NCBI GenBank assembly: GCA_015662775.1
Contig: DQTL01000140.1
Coordinates: forward strand, 1 to 42,454
Direction of reading: 5' to 3'
DNA: 42,454 bases
Source: Lutibacter sp.
Lineage (GTDB): Bacteria; Bacteroidota; Bacteroidia; Flavobacteriales; Flavobacteriaceae
Within the stretch, counting starts at the first letter, position 1, and every line of letters starts with the position of its first letter. The translations under genes and the position numbers were made by a program. This document shows positions 15,665 through 24,440 of this stretch, piece by piece. Under the pieces are notes generated by a model, which saw only the letters and a list, made by a program, of their open reading frames with translations, was not told where the DNA came from and did no database searches.

Positions 15665-16264
15665 CTACAATTCCAATTTTAATTGCTCTGGTAACAGTTT
15701 AAAAGTCATACGATGATGCAGACAACTGCCGTGTTTTCTAATGGCTATTCTGTGTTTTTTAGTCGGATAACCTTTATTGTTTTCCCAATCGTAATAAGGA
15801 AAGTCATTTGCAATTTTTCGCATGTAATCATCTCTATAAGTCTTAGCTAATATCGAGGCCGCAGCAATATTTAAGTATTTTCCATCACCTTTAATTACAG
15901 TTTGGTGTGGAATATCTTTATAAGGCACAAATTTATTACCATCTACAGCAATAAACTCAGGTTGTTTTTTCAATTTTTCAATTGCACGATGCATGGCTGT
16001 TATAGATGCTCTTAAAATATTGATTTGGTCAATCTCTTCTTGATATACAAAGGCAACAGCAAAAGAAATGGCTTCTTTCTCAATAATAGAGCGAAGCAAT
16101 TCTCGTTGTTTTTCTGTCAGTTTTTTTGAATCGTTCAACAAGGCGTTTTTAAAATTTAAAGGTAAAATAACAGCGGCTGCAACCACAGGACCTGCTAGGC
16201 AACCTCTACCTGCTTCATCGGTGCCCGCTTCTAATAAAATATGTTGAACTTGTAACTTTAACAC
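15665..16264 (-). CDS. rnhB: Ribonuclease HII
   Basis: This 199-residue enzyme cleaves RNA in RNA-DNA hybrids and removes misincorporated ribonucleotides. The family's first motif GTDEAGRGCLAGP places catalytic Asp16 and Glu17. AVDGN supplies Asp108, and ILAKTYRDDYM carries the later conserved Asp. The length and the motif order are normal for RNase HII. The ATG at 16264 gives a short N-terminus with no extra domain. It is convergent with the ATPase gene and divergent from the porin gene, so probably monocistronic. Confidence 0.96.
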   Translation of the reverse strand: MLKLQVQHILLEAGTDEAGRGCLAGPVVAAAVILPLNFKNALLNDSKKLTEKQRELLRSIIEKEAISFAVAFVYQEEIDQINILRASITAMHRAIEKLKKQPEFIAVDGNKFVPYKDIPHQTVIKGDGKYLNIAAASILAKTYRDDYMRKIANDFPYYDWENNKGYPTKKHRIAIRKHGSCLHHRMTFKLLPEQLKLEL

Positions 16265-16337
16265 GAATTTTATGGTTTAATACAGCAAAATAAAGATTTT
16301 TTATGCAATTTTGAAGTCTATTTAAACATATTTTAAC

Positions 16338-18308
16338 TTGTTAACATATTTCAGAAATTTCTTATTCATTATGCTCTTTTTAAGTCAAAGTATTATGGCT
16401 CAAAGAGGGAAAGAATTGTTGGTTGGAAAAGGCAAAACTCTAAGTGGTCGTCAGTTAAATGACACGATATCTAATGGTAAATTTGAAGAGGAATCTATAA
16501 TTGAGCTAAGTGCTAAAACGCACTATACCGATTATAAGATGATTTCTTATGTAAAAGACACCACAGTTGTTGACACCACGCTTTCCCTAAAAAAAGAACG
16601 TTTGTTTAATCACTTACGTAGAGATTTATTAGAGTTTCAATCTTTTCATAATTTAGGTTCTCCTTACAATCAATTGGGTTATAGTTTTAACGAAGCAAAT
16701 CTACTCCCTAAAACAGGAATGCGTGTAAAACACCAAGATTTTCTAGAAATACAAGATGTTAAATACTATCGTGTTCCAACGCCTACATCTGAGTTGTTTT
16801 TTAGAACAGGTATTCAACAAGGTCAGGTATTAAATTCGGTATTGACGACTAATGTGAGTCCTAATTTAAACCTATCAGTTGCCTATAAAGGCTTAAGGTC
16901 TTTAGGAGATTATCAAAGTGCTTTGGCAAGTCATCAAAATGTGAGAGCTACCAGTAGTTTTCAAACTAAAAACAAAAGATATAAAGCAAGATTGCATTTT
17001 GTTTCTCATAATTTAATGAACCAAGAAAATGGTGGATTAACCGATGCTTCAGTTACTCTATTTATTGCAAAAGACGCCAATTTTCAAGACAGAAAGCGTT
17101 TAGAAGTAAATTATACAGGTGCGGAAAGTATGCTCAAAACAAAACGTTATTATCTTGAGCACACCTATGATTTATGGACTCATAAAGACACAACAAAAAG
17201 TAGTAAATCAGCTTTGCAATTGGGTCATGAATTTTCATATTCTAAAAAGTATTACAATTTTACACAAGACAAGTTTAGCACCTTTATTGGTGAAGCTTAT
17301 CAAAACAATATAGCGGATAGTACGTATCATAATACGACCAAAAATGCGGTATTTGCAAAATTTCAATCACCCTATATTTTGGGTTCTTTAGGATTTAAAG
17401 CAAGCTTATCTCAATATGCCTATGGGTATAATAGTGTGCTTCATTTAGAAAGTCAAACCATACCAAATCGCCTAAAAGGAAACACACTTTCAGCGGAAGC
17501 AAATTGGGACGCATCATTTAAAACATTTTCATTAAAATCTAAAATTGGGGCAATAATCAGTGGAGATTTACAAGGAAATTATCTCTCAGGAACTGCAAAA
17601 TACAGCAAAGACAGTTTGTTTACAGCATCGGCAACTTTAACGATTAATTCCCAAGCTCCCAACTTTAATTTTCAATTATATCAGAGTGATTATATTGATT
17701 ATAATTGGCACAATTCTTTAAAAAATGAAAATACTCAGTTTCTTGGGTTTTCATTTGAATCAGATAAATTAGTTGATTTTGAAGCGAGTTGGGCACTAAA
17801 AGAAAACTATACCTATTTCAATGCTGCTTCAAAACCACAACAATACGATGGCGTGCTAAATTATGTGAAAGCCAAAGCACATAAAGCAATTAAATACAAG
17901 AAGATTACGCTAGATAACACACTCTTATATCAAAAAGTATTATCAGGTAATGACGTGTTTCATGTACCCGAACTCGTTACAGAAAACAGTTTGTTTTTTA
18001 CGGATTATATTTTCAAAGGAGATCCTTTATTTTTGCAAACTGGTTTTACTTTTAAATACTTTACAAAGTATCAAGCAAACAATTTTAACCCATTATTAAA
18101 TGAGTTTGTTTTACAAGACACAAAGGAAATTGGCAATTATCCTATGTTAGATTTCTTTGTAAATGGACAAATTCGTAGAACTAGACTTTACTTTAAAGTA
18201 GAAAACATAACTTCTTTGTTTTCAAGTCATAACTATTTTGCAACACCCAATCAACCTTATAGAGATTTTAAAATTAGATTTGGTGTAGTTTGGAATTTCT
18301 TTATCTAA
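16338..18308 (+). CDS. Putative porin (Bacteroidetes type outer-membrane protein)
   Basis: This 656-residue outer-membrane protein has alternating hydrophobic/aromatic strands throughout and ends with an aromatic residue pair close to the C-terminus (VVWNFFI), as beta-barrels do. It fits the family annotated simply as putative porin in Bacteroidetes. Landmarks are FQSFHNLGSPYNQLGY and RTGIQQGQVLN near residues 98-165. The start is probably the TTG at 16338, because it gives a proper signal peptide (MLTYFRNFLFIMLFLSQSIMA). The first ATG at 16371 would leave a signal of only about 9 residues. It stands alone, divergent from rnhB. Substrate and true channel activity are unknown. Confidence 0.82.
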   Translation: MLTYFRNFLFIMLFLSQSIMAQRGKELLVGKGKTLSGRQLNDTISNGKFEEESIIELSAKTHYTDYKMISYVKDTTVVDTTLSLKKERLFNHLRRDLLEFQSFHNLGSPYNQLGYSFNEANLLPKTGMRVKHQDFLEIQDVKYYRVPTPTSELFFRTGIQQGQVLNSVLTTNVSPNLNLSVAYKGLRSLGDYQSALASHQNVRATSSFQTKNKRYKARLHFVSHNLMNQENGGLTDASVTLFIAKDANFQDRKRLEVNYTGAESMLKTKRYYLEHTYDLWTHKDTTKSSKSALQLGHEFSYSKKYYNFTQDKFSTFIGEAYQNNIADSTYHNTTKNAVFAKFQSPYILGSLGFKASLSQYAYGYNSVLHLESQTIPNRLKGNTLSAEANWDASFKTFSLKSKIGAIISGDLQGNYLSGTAKYSKDSLFTASATLTINSQAPNFNFQLYQSDYIDYNWHNSLKNENTQFLGFSFESDKLVDFEASWALKENYTYFNAASKPQQYDGVLNYVKAKAHKAIKYKKITLDNTLLYQKVLSGNDVFHVPELVTENSLFFTDYIFKGDPLFLQTGFTFKYFTKYQANNFNPLLNEFVLQDTKEIGNYPMLDFFVNGQIRRTRLYFKVENITSLFSSHNYFATPNQPYRDFKIRFGVVWNFFI

Positions 18309-18400
18309 TTGCGAGGCGATAGCCCAAGAGGTTTAATTCCCCTATGCTTTGCGTCGAATAAAAAAAAACCTAATTTGACACATCGTCCTTGGGTTGGTAT
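18309..18400. repeat. Intergenic repeat with asymmetric hairpin
   Basis: Directly after the porin stop codon comes TTGCGAGGCGATAGC (18309-18323), a motif seen again after dprA at 30813. CCCAAG (18323-18328) and AGGTTT (18329-18334) pair with CTTGGG (18388-18393) and AAACCT (18366-18371), leaving a 16-nt bulge. The AGGTTTAATTCCCC portion resembles REP or IS200/RAYT-related sequences, though no transposase is nearby. Confidence 0.5.
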
Positions 18401-18469
18401 AAATCATTTTAACAATAAAAACAAGCAACTAATTATCTTAAAACCATCTATAAGACAAAACAATCTACA

Positions 18470-19093
18470 ATGAAATCAAAACTTATATTTATTTACATTT
18501 CCATGCTTATTTATGGAGTGATTTCACAATCCTGTACGGATGGTTGTGGTGGTCCAAACCCAAATAGATATAAAATTACTGATTTTGAAGTTAGTTTAAA
18601 CGAACTCATAAACAGTAATAATCCGTTTTTTGGTTCAAACCCAATAGAAAACAGTAAAGCACATTACACTAGTTTTGCCATTGATTTTAAAGGTCAAACA
18701 GAAAGCTATTTTTCAAGCACTTTTAGTCTTCCAAAATTAGGGATAATTTCAAGGGCTTATGCTTGTAGTCCTGTTATGCCAACAACAATTGAAAAAGTAA
18801 CTGACATACGTGTGTTTTGTGATCAAACGATTATTGATTCCTATCCAGAAAATACAAATATTGCTAGTTTGTTTGATATCGTTTTTCATCCCAATGAAAG
18901 TGGATTCGAGCAAATGTCATTAGAAGATTATCTCGCTATAGAACAACCAGCTACTGGTTTCTTTACACTCATATTAAACACCCAACCCGCACAACAAAAT
19001 ACGTATGTTTTTAGAGTAGAGTACGAACAAGATGGGGTTGATATGGATTATTTTGAATACACAAGTGAGGCAGTTACCATTACCATAGACTAA
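18470..19093 (+). CDS. Lipoprotein of unknown function (possibly DUF5034-like)
   Basis: This 207-residue secreted protein has a signal peptide ending in ISQSC, so Cys22 is the likely lipid-anchor site. The mature part is rich in beta-strand patterns. Short landmarks are TDFEVSLNELI, SRAYACSP, TDIRVFCDQTII, and an ending FEYTSEAVTITID. The CSP and VFCDQ cysteines could form a disulfide. I believe it resembles the Bacteroidetes DUF5034 family but cannot confirm this. It lies between the putative porin and an aldehyde dehydrogenase gene with spacers containing repeats, so no operon partner is evident. Function is unknown. Confidence 0.75.
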   Translation: MKSKLIFIYISMLIYGVISQSCTDGCGGPNPNRYKITDFEVSLNELINSNNPFFGSNPIENSKAHYTSFAIDFKGQTESYFSSTFSLPKLGIISRAYACSPVMPTTIEKVTDIRVFCDQTIIDSYPENTNIASLFDIVFHPNESGFEQMSLEDYLAIEQPATGFFTLILNTQPAQQNTYVFRVEYEQDGVDMDYFEYTSEAVTITID

Positions 19094-19122
19094 TAGAAAT
19101 AGGTTTTAAAGATAATTCATGT

Positions 19123-19162
19123 AAATCTTTGCGAACTTTACGAAATCTTTGCGAACTTTGCG
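19123..19162 (+). repeat. 20-bp tandem direct repeat
   Basis: AAATCTTTGCGAACTTTACG (19123-19142) is followed directly by a copy with one changed base (19143-19162, ending TTTGCG). It lies in the leader of the aldehyde dehydrogenase gene, ending 17 nt before the start codon. CTTTGCGAACTTTGCG-type repeats are frequent in Bacteroidetes intergenic DNA. Confidence 0.85.
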
Positions 19163-19179
19163 TGAAATAATTTCTACAC

Positions 19180-20598
19180 ATGCAAACCTATAAAATATAT
19201 GTAGCAGGAGAATTTACAAGCACTACTACAAAGCTCCAAGTAAATAATCCGTTCAATCAATCTATAATTGCAACCACTTATCTTGCAGGTAAAGAAGAAT
19301 TAGAAATTGCCATAGAAAAAGGTCTTGTTGTTGAAAAACAGATGAAGGAACTTCCTGTGTTTAAACGTTATGCTCTTTTAATGCAAATTGCTAACGAACT
19401 CAAAAAAGACAGAGAACGCCTAGCAAGTGTTTTATCACAAGAATCAGGAAAACCCATTCGTTATGCTTTAGGCGAAATTGATCGTGCAACTCAGACTTTT
19501 ATCATAGCTGCAGAAGAAACAAAACGTTTACCCAAAGAATACTTTTCAATAGATTGGACACCAAGTGGAGCAGGAAAAGAAGGTCTGATAAAATACTTTC
19601 CTATTGGATTAATTGCTGGAATTGCTCCGTTTAATTTTCCATTAAATTTAGCAGTACATAAAATTGCTCCTGCAATTGCAACAGGAAATCCGATTATACT
19701 AAAACCAGCACGTGCCACTCCATTATCCGTACTCGAATTGGCTAAAATAATAGCTAAAACAGATTTGCCTAAAGGAGCCGTTTCCATATTACCTATGGAT
19801 CGAGTAGCAGGAAATCAATTAGTCACCGATACACGTTTTAAGAAATTGAGTTTTACAGGTTCACCTCAAGTAGGATGGCAAATGAAAAATCAAGCAGGAC
19901 GCAAAAAAGTAACTTTAGAGCTAGGTGGAAATGCAGGCGTTATTGTGTCTGACAAAGCCAATATTGAAAATGCTGTAAGTAAATGTATTACAGGTAGTTT
20001 TGCCTATTCAGGTCAAGTATGTATTCATGTGCAAAGAATCTATGTGCAAAGTGGTGTTTTTGATAAATTTATCAACAAAATGATTCAAGGGACAGCCCAA
20101 TTAAAACATGGAAATCCAGATCAACCCGAAACGGATATTTCTGTTATGATTGATGAAAATAATGCAAAAAGAGTCGAATCTTGGGTTAATGATGCAGTAA
20201 AAGACGGAGCAACTGTTTTGTTTGGAGGAAAACGTCAGGGAACTTATTTTGAACCCACTATTATCACCAATACCAAACCAGAGATGAATGTATGTCGTTT
20301 AGAAGTATTTGGTCCTGTAGTAACTGTTGAAAAATACGATAGTTTCCCCGAAGGAATTGCAGCCATAAACAATTCGGAATATGGGCTACAAGCTGGGGTT
20401 TTTACAGATAGTTCAGAAGAAATTAATTATGCATTTTCTAATTTAGAAGTAGGCGGTGTGATACATGATGATATTCCTACTTTTAGAGTAGATCACATGC
20501 CTTATGGTGGTGTCAAAAATTCAGGGTTTGGACGAGAAGGTGTCAAATTTGCGATGCGTGATATGTTAGAACCTAAGTTATTAGTAAAGGAAATTTAA
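19180..20598 (+). CDS. NAD(P)-dependent aldehyde dehydrogenase
   Basis: This 472-residue member of the aldehyde dehydrogenase superfamily oxidises an aldehyde to the acid. The catalytic residues are present: Glu247 in LELGG and Cys281 in SGQVC. The Rossmann signature FTGSPQVGWQM, Lys175 in ILKPA and the APFNFPLNLAVHK segment are intact. The last part PYGGVKNSGFGREG is typical. The sequence looks closest to lactaldehyde or glyceraldehyde-3-phosphate (ALDH21/GapN-like) classes rather than betaine or succinate-semialdehyde enzymes, which is a judgement by eye. It is followed 12 nt later by a small lipoprotein gene, so they may be cotranscribed. The substrate remains open. Confidence 0.92.
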   Translation: MQTYKIYVAGEFTSTTTKLQVNNPFNQSIIATTYLAGKEELEIAIEKGLVVEKQMKELPVFKRYALLMQIANELKKDRERLASVLSQESGKPIRYALGEIDRATQTFIIAAEETKRLPKEYFSIDWTPSGAGKEGLIKYFPIGLIAGIAPFNFPLNLAVHKIAPAIATGNPIILKPARATPLSVLELAKIIAKTDLPKGAVSILPMDRVAGNQLVTDTRFKKLSFTGSPQVGWQMKNQAGRKKVTLELGGNAGVIVSDKANIENAVSKCITGSFAYSGQVCIHVQRIYVQSGVFDKFINKMIQGTAQLKHGNPDQPETDISVMIDENNAKRVESWVNDAVKDGATVLFGGKRQGTYFEPTIITNTKPEMNVCRLEVFGPVVTVEKYDSFPEGIAAINNSEYGLQAGVFTDSSEEINYAFSNLEVGGVIHDDIPTFRVDHMPYGGVKNSGFGREGVKFAMRDMLEPKLLVKEI

Positions 20599-20610
20599 AA
20601 ACTCATACAG

Positions 20611-21117
20611 ATGAAACAAATAATTATTATTGCTTTTTTTATAACATTTACTTCTTGTCAAAAGACTCAAAACACCTCTATTAATGAAAAAGAAACGACA
20701 ATAAACATAAACAAAATGCTCAACCAATGGCATAATGACGTTGCTATTTATGACTATGATTCCTATTTCAATAAAATGGCTGATAATGCTGTTTTTGTTG
20801 GAACAGATGCAACAGAAGTTTGGTCAAAGCAAGAATTTCAAAGCTTTTGTAAACCCTTTTTTGATAAAAAACAAACTTGGAATTTTAAACCCCATAAACG
20901 GAATATCTATTTTGATAAATCAGGAAAAACAGCTTGGTTTGATGAAACTTTAGATACCTGGATGGGCGTTTGTAGAGGTTCGGGTGTTGTTATAAAAAAA
21001 GAAGACGATTGGAAAATAGAACATTATGTGCTTTCAGTTGTTGTACCCAATGAAGATATTAAAGCAATCGTGAATATTAAAAAGGAACGAGATAGTTTGT
21101 ATTTACATGCTAGATAA
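20611..21117 (+). CDS. SnoaL/DUF4440-like lipoprotein
   Basis: This 168-residue protein has a short signal peptide with lipobox FTSC (Cys16) and a mature part resembling the NTF2-like DUF4440/SnoaL-like fold. Supporting features are LNQWHNDVAIYDYDSYFNKM, NAVFVGTDATEVW and a final W-I-E-H-Y strand (DDWKIEHYVLSVVVPNE). It lies 12 nt after the aldehyde dehydrogenase gene and probably shares its transcript. NTF2-like domains bind small ligands or act as enzymes, but no catalytic site can be assigned here. It is convergent with the next gene, and the two stop codons abut. Confidence 0.82.
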   Translation: MKQIIIIAFFITFTSCQKTQNTSINEKETTININKMLNQWHNDVAIYDYDSYFNKMADNAVFVGTDATEVWSKQEFQSFCKPFFDKKQTWNFKPHKRNIYFDKSGKTAWFDETLDTWMGVCRGSGVVIKKEDDWKIEHYVLSVVVPNEDIKAIVNIKKERDSLYLHAR

Positions 21118-21750
21118 CTAGTCTTTTTGAATATGATAAACCAAGCCAATGTTTGCATGAAGCCACGGAGAAGGGTTGATGTAAATTAAACAACCTCCCG
21201 ATGAAAAAAGAGCAATTTCGGGTTTAATAGATGCTACTATGGATAAATTGTTTTTTATTTTATAGTAGTAAGCAAGACTTACTCCAAACCCTAATTTATT
21301 GGTGTCTGTACTAAGATATTCAAATTGTTGTTTGTTATCAGGTAGCTCATGTAAGTATTGGTAAATATTCTTGTGATAAAAGTAGTAGTTCAAATTCACT
21401 TCTGGACCAATAAATAGACTAGATTTCTTTTTTGAAAAAATTCTTAAAAGATAATCTGTTGCAATAAAAAATCTTTGGTTATCAGATTCTTCTTCACGAT
21501 AATAGGATTTTCCGTCATTTGTTGAAAAATGATTGGGCTCTACATCTGAAAAGTGACTAAATAGATGATTGACTTTAATTCCTAGTTTGTGCTTGTTGTT
21601 AATTAATTTAGAATAACCTATTTGGTAACCATAACTTTCAGAAAACTGATCTCTGGCACTTATTGAATTCGCTAAAGAGATACTAATTTCTTGTGCAGAA
21701 ATATTGAAGGCAAATAACAGTACTGTGAAAAAAGTACAAAATCTAATCAT
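21118..21750 (-). CDS. Outer-membrane beta-barrel protein of unknown function
   Basis: This 210-residue protein has a signal peptide (MIRFCTFFTVLLFAFNISAQ) and alternating aromatic/polar strands such as YGYQIGYSKLI, GPEVNLNYYFYHK and GVSLAYYYKIK, consistent with a small 8-strand barrel. It ends NIGLVYHIQKD. No family is recognised with certainty. It follows the LuxE-like gene on the same strand after 66 nt, a gap that contains a weak AACCT/AGGTT hairpin, so cotranscription is uncertain. It may be a transport or adhesin-type barrel; no function is assigned. Confidence 0.75.
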   Translation of the reverse strand: MIRFCTFFTVLLFAFNISAQEISISLANSISARDQFSESYGYQIGYSKLINNKHKLGIKVNHLFSHFSDVEPNHFSTNDGKSYYREEESDNQRFFIATDYLLRIFSKKKSSLFIGPEVNLNYYFYHKNIYQYLHELPDNKQQFEYLSTDTNKLGFGVSLAYYYKIKNNLSIVASIKPEIALFSSGGCLIYINPSPWLHANIGLVYHIQKD

Positions 21751-21816
21751 TTTTTTGTTTAATAATTAGATGAAAAAAACCTAAAAGGTTGCTAGTTTTA
21801 GTCTAATGTTTTTGAA

Positions 21817-22800
21817 TTACACCATCAAATTACAACCTCTAATATCAGAATGATCAAACCGACCTAAAACTTCAAATTTTCCATTTGAGTGTATTTTCCC
21901 TAAATCTTGAGTCGCAATAAAACTACAAGAATTGATATTGGCTAAATCAATTATATTGATACCGCCACTTTTTCCGATGGGAAGTAAAGTAAATGGGTCT
22001 TCTACTTCTCTTATGAGTATTTTCATCCAAGGTGGTGTTTGAAAAAAGGTGTCGCTAAGTGAATACGCCTGACTTAAAAGTTCGGTCATTCCATATTCCG
22101 AATAAATAGTATTTACACCAAATCCTCTTTTTAAAATAGAATGTAATTCTTCTTTTATCAGCTCTTTTCTCCTGCCTTTCATGCCACCTGTTTCCATGAT
22201 TAAGGTGTTTTTTAGTTGAAAAGAATACAAATCAATTAAATCTAGCAAAGCATAGGTAACACCAATTAATAGTACTTTTCTTCCTTGAGAATCGAGTTGA
22301 ACCAGTTTTTCTTTTAGGGTTTGATAGTCATTTAAATAGAAACCACTAGCTGTATTGTTCGTTTGTTTGATTAAATCACTAATCATATAAACTAAAGAAG
22401 AATCTTTTTGTTCTAAATACGATGGAAGTAATGCAATAATAGTAAAGTCTTTAATATTTCCAAAAAAGTGAGCAAAACCTGCTCTAAAGCTTTCATCATA
22501 GATTTTGGTGTTAGCAACCAAATGTTTACTGCGTTCAGTTCCTGTAGTCCCACTACTTAAAAAAATCTGTTGAGGTTTTTGATTTTCAGTAATAATGTCA
22601 AGTGTTTTAAAAAAAGATATAGGTAAAAAGGGGATTTTTTCTAAAGAATTTACTGTTTTAATTTTACAAGACATTCTATTCAAGTACTCCTTGTAAACAA
22701 GATTGTTTATAGCTTGATAATGAAAGACTTTCAGTGCTATTGTCTGGAAGCTATCATTTGTAATATCTACAAGATTATATTGTGGTTTTTGTATTTGCAT
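21817..22800 (-). CDS. LuxE/acyl-protein synthetase-like enzyme
   Basis: This 327-residue protein matches the LuxE family, related to adenylate-forming enzymes. The phosphate-binding loop FLSSGTTGTERS is at about 80-91, and YSEYGMTEL at about 236-244 corresponds to the A5 motif of that superfamily. A final segment carries the CDS-typical LGRFDHSDIRGCN core. LuxE in luminous bacteria activates a fatty acid and forms an acyl-enzyme. Bacteroidetes homologues without lux genes are of unknown role, perhaps activating acids for surface lipids or pigments. No luciferase or reductase gene is near. It lies downstream of the ZIP transporter on the same strand, separated by a terminator-like hairpin. 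Confidence 0.85.
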   Translation of the reverse strand: MQIQKPQYNLVDITNDSFQTIALKVFHYQAINNLVYKEYLNRMSCKIKTVNSLEKIPFLPISFFKTLDIITENQKPQQIFLSSGTTGTERSKHLVANTKIYDESFRAGFAHFFGNIKDFTIIALLPSYLEQKDSSLVYMISDLIKQTNNTASGFYLNDYQTLKEKLVQLDSQGRKVLLIGVTYALLDLIDLYSFQLKNTLIMETGGMKGRRKELIKEELHSILKRGFGVNTIYSEYGMTELLSQAYSLSDTFFQTPPWMKILIREVEDPFTLLPIGKSGGINIIDLANINSCSFIATQDLGKIHSNGKFEVLGRFDHSDIRGCNLMV

Positions 22801-22886
22801 TGTTAGGGCAAAGGTATAAGATTCTAATCCATATAAAAATAATTAGTTTTCCGTCAAGCACTAATTAAGGTTTCCATAAGAGTAAA

Positions 22887-22920
22887 AATCCCTCTCTTTT
22901 GGAGAGATTAGAAGGGGATT
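22887..22920 (-). terminator. REP-like hairpin after the ZIP gene
   Basis: AATCCC (22887-22892) and CTCTC (22892-22896) pair with GAGAG (22902-22906) and GGGATT (22915-22920). It sits 5 nt beyond the stop codon of the ZIP transporter and probably ends its transcript. Related CCTCTC-GGAGAG repeats are common in flavobacterial genomes. Confidence 0.55.
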
Positions 22921-22924
22921 CTTT

Positions 22925-23740
22925 CTACCCCAATCCAACATCCATACTCATCATAACAATAAAGCCAACAACAAAGCCCATGGTTGCTAAATCGGTGTAT
23001 TTGTCTTGTTGGGTTTCGGGGATTACTTCCTCTACTACAACAAAGATCATAGCACCTGCAGCAAAAGACAAAGCATAAGGTAAAATAGGTTGAAAACTAT
23101 AAACAGCCCAAGCTCCTAAAACAGCAGCAATAGGTTCTACAATAGCCGAGAGTTGACCATACCAAAAACTTTTAAATTTGCTAACACCTTGTCGGCGTAA
23201 GGGCATGGAAACAGCAAAACCCTCTGGGAAGTTTTGTAAACCAATACCAATAGCTAAAGCAACTGCTCCGCCAATAGTAGCACCATCAAAACCAGCAGCA
23301 ACGCCACCAAAAAGCACACCAACAGCTAAGCCCTCTGGGATATTATGTAGCGTAATGGCTAAAATCAACAAAGTAGTTCGATGCCATTTTGTTTTAACAC
23401 CTTCTGATTCTTTAAAATTGATATGTATATGAGGTAAAACTTTATCTAAACCAAAAAGCATCAAAGCTCCTAAGAAAAATCCTATAGCAGCAGGTAATAC
23501 TTTAGTAAATCCGCTTCCAGCACTCATTTCAATAGAAGGAGATAATAAACTCCAAAAACTAGCTGCAACCATGACACCACCTGTAAAACCGAGCATAGTA
23601 TCTAAAAAAGCTCGGCTAGTTCCTTTAAAAAAGAACACCAAACCAGCACCTAAACCTGTAACAATCCAAGTAAACAAACCTGCATATAAAGCAGCTCGTA
23701 TAGGATTGATACTTTCTAAATAGAGTATTATATCATTCAT
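22925..23740 (-). CDS. ZIP-family metal transporter
   Basis: This 271-residue inner-membrane protein has about eight hydrophobic segments and both metal-binding signatures of ZIP transporters: HNIPEG (132-137) and QNFPEG (169-174). A histidine-poor loop lies before the first of these (LPHIHINFKESEG). The family imports divalent metals, usually zinc and often iron or manganese; this one resembles the GufA/ZupT class. It is the first gene of a minus-strand run, with a near-consensus -7 element (TATATTTA) about 20 nt upstream. No metal-regulator site was recognised. Confidence 0.93.
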   Translation of the reverse strand: MNDIILYLESINPIRAALYAGLFTWIVTGLGAGLVFFFKGTSRAFLDTMLGFTGGVMVAASFWSLLSPSIEMSAGSGFTKVLPAAIGFFLGALMLFGLDKVLPHIHINFKESEGVKTKWHRTTLLILAITLHNIPEGLAVGVLFGGVAAGFDGATIGGAVALAIGIGLQNFPEGFAVSMPLRRQGVSKFKSFWYGQLSAIVEPIAAVLGAWAVYSFQPILPYALSFAAGAMIFVVVEEVIPETQQDKYTDLATMGFVVGFIVMMSMDVGLG

Positions 23741-23863
23741 GTTTGTAGTTCTTGTTTATATTGTAAATATAGATATTATTGATTTATGGTCCTTTTAAAT
23801 AATATAGAAATATAAAATGCCTTTATAAAGAATACCTATTTTACTGTAAAGAGAGCGTTTTTG

Positions 23864-24196
23864 TTAATACTTAAGTAAATCATTTAAAGTTTTCTTTATT
23901 TGATTTAATTCTATTTTAGAAATAACACCCAGTTTTTTCTTGAGTCTTTCTTTGGAGACAGAGCGAATATGAAAAGTAAGTACTTCTGATTCTTTTTGTA
24001 GCTTATTATTTATGTTGGGTTGTAAAATTATATTCCCTTTAAATCCTTTTATTTTAGTTGTAAGCGGACAAACAATAACATCATTTAAATTGTCATTTAA
24101 CGCATTTCCACTGATAATCACAGCTGGTCTTCTGCCAGATTGTTCACTACCTTTTATGGGATTAAAATACATTTCCCAAATTTCAGCTTGTTTCAT
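23864..24196 (-). CDS. MazF/PemK-type toxin
   Basis: This 110-residue protein matches the MazF/PemK mRNA interferase family. It starts MKQAEIWEMYFNPIKGSEQSG and continues RRPAVIISG, with VCPLTTKIK and a later EVLTFHIRSVSKERL. The E-Q-S-G-RRP loop and the T(F)HIRSVSKERL segment are the usual active-site and interface elements. I choose the ATG at 24196 because it starts the family motif; an in-frame ATG at 24226 would add ten unrelated residues. The start overlaps the end of the antitoxin gene by 14 nt, a classical coupled toxin-antitoxin arrangement. The toxin should cleave RNA at specific sites, with its specificity unknown. Confidence 0.93.
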   Translation of the reverse strand: MKQAEIWEMYFNPIKGSEQSGRRPAVIISGNALNDNLNDVIVCPLTTKIKGFKGNIILQPNINNKLQKESEVLTFHIRSVSKERLKKKLGVISKIELNQIKKTLNDLLKY

Positions 24197-24431
24197 CTGT
24201 ATCTTGAATTTGTTGTAAATATTCAATCATTCCTTCTTCCGCCATATTGGTAATATCAGTATCATTTTTATATTGACGGAAAGATCGTATGTATTCTGCA
24301 CGTTCTAATTGGTCGAGATAAACTTGTAATGCTTTCTCAATGAGCTTGTTTTTGGGTAATTTTAGTTTTTTAGAATACAGATGAAGTTGTTTCAATAAAC
24401 TGTCAGGTAATGTCGATGTGAAAGTAGTCAT
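24183..24431 (-). CDS. Ribbon-helix-helix-type antitoxin
   Basis: This 82-residue protein (ATG at 24431) precedes and overlaps the MazF-type toxin gene. Its N-terminal half (TSTLPDSLLKQLHLYSKKL, then LPKNKLIEKALQVYLDQ) fits a ribbon-helix-helix DNA-binding fold. The acidic C-terminal half (NMAEEGMIEYLQQIQDTDETS cut short) should bind and neutralise the toxin. In-frame codons upstream (to 24503) run into the end of rsmI and the promoter, so they are not used. A palindromic site 10 nt upstream of the start is a likely operator for autoregulation. Confidence 0.88.
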   Translation of the reverse strand: MTTFTSTLPDSLLKQLHLYSKKLKLPKNKLIEKALQVYLDQLERAEYIRSFRQYKNDTDITNMAEEGMIEYLQQIQDTDETS

Positions 24432-24440
24432 AAATATATT

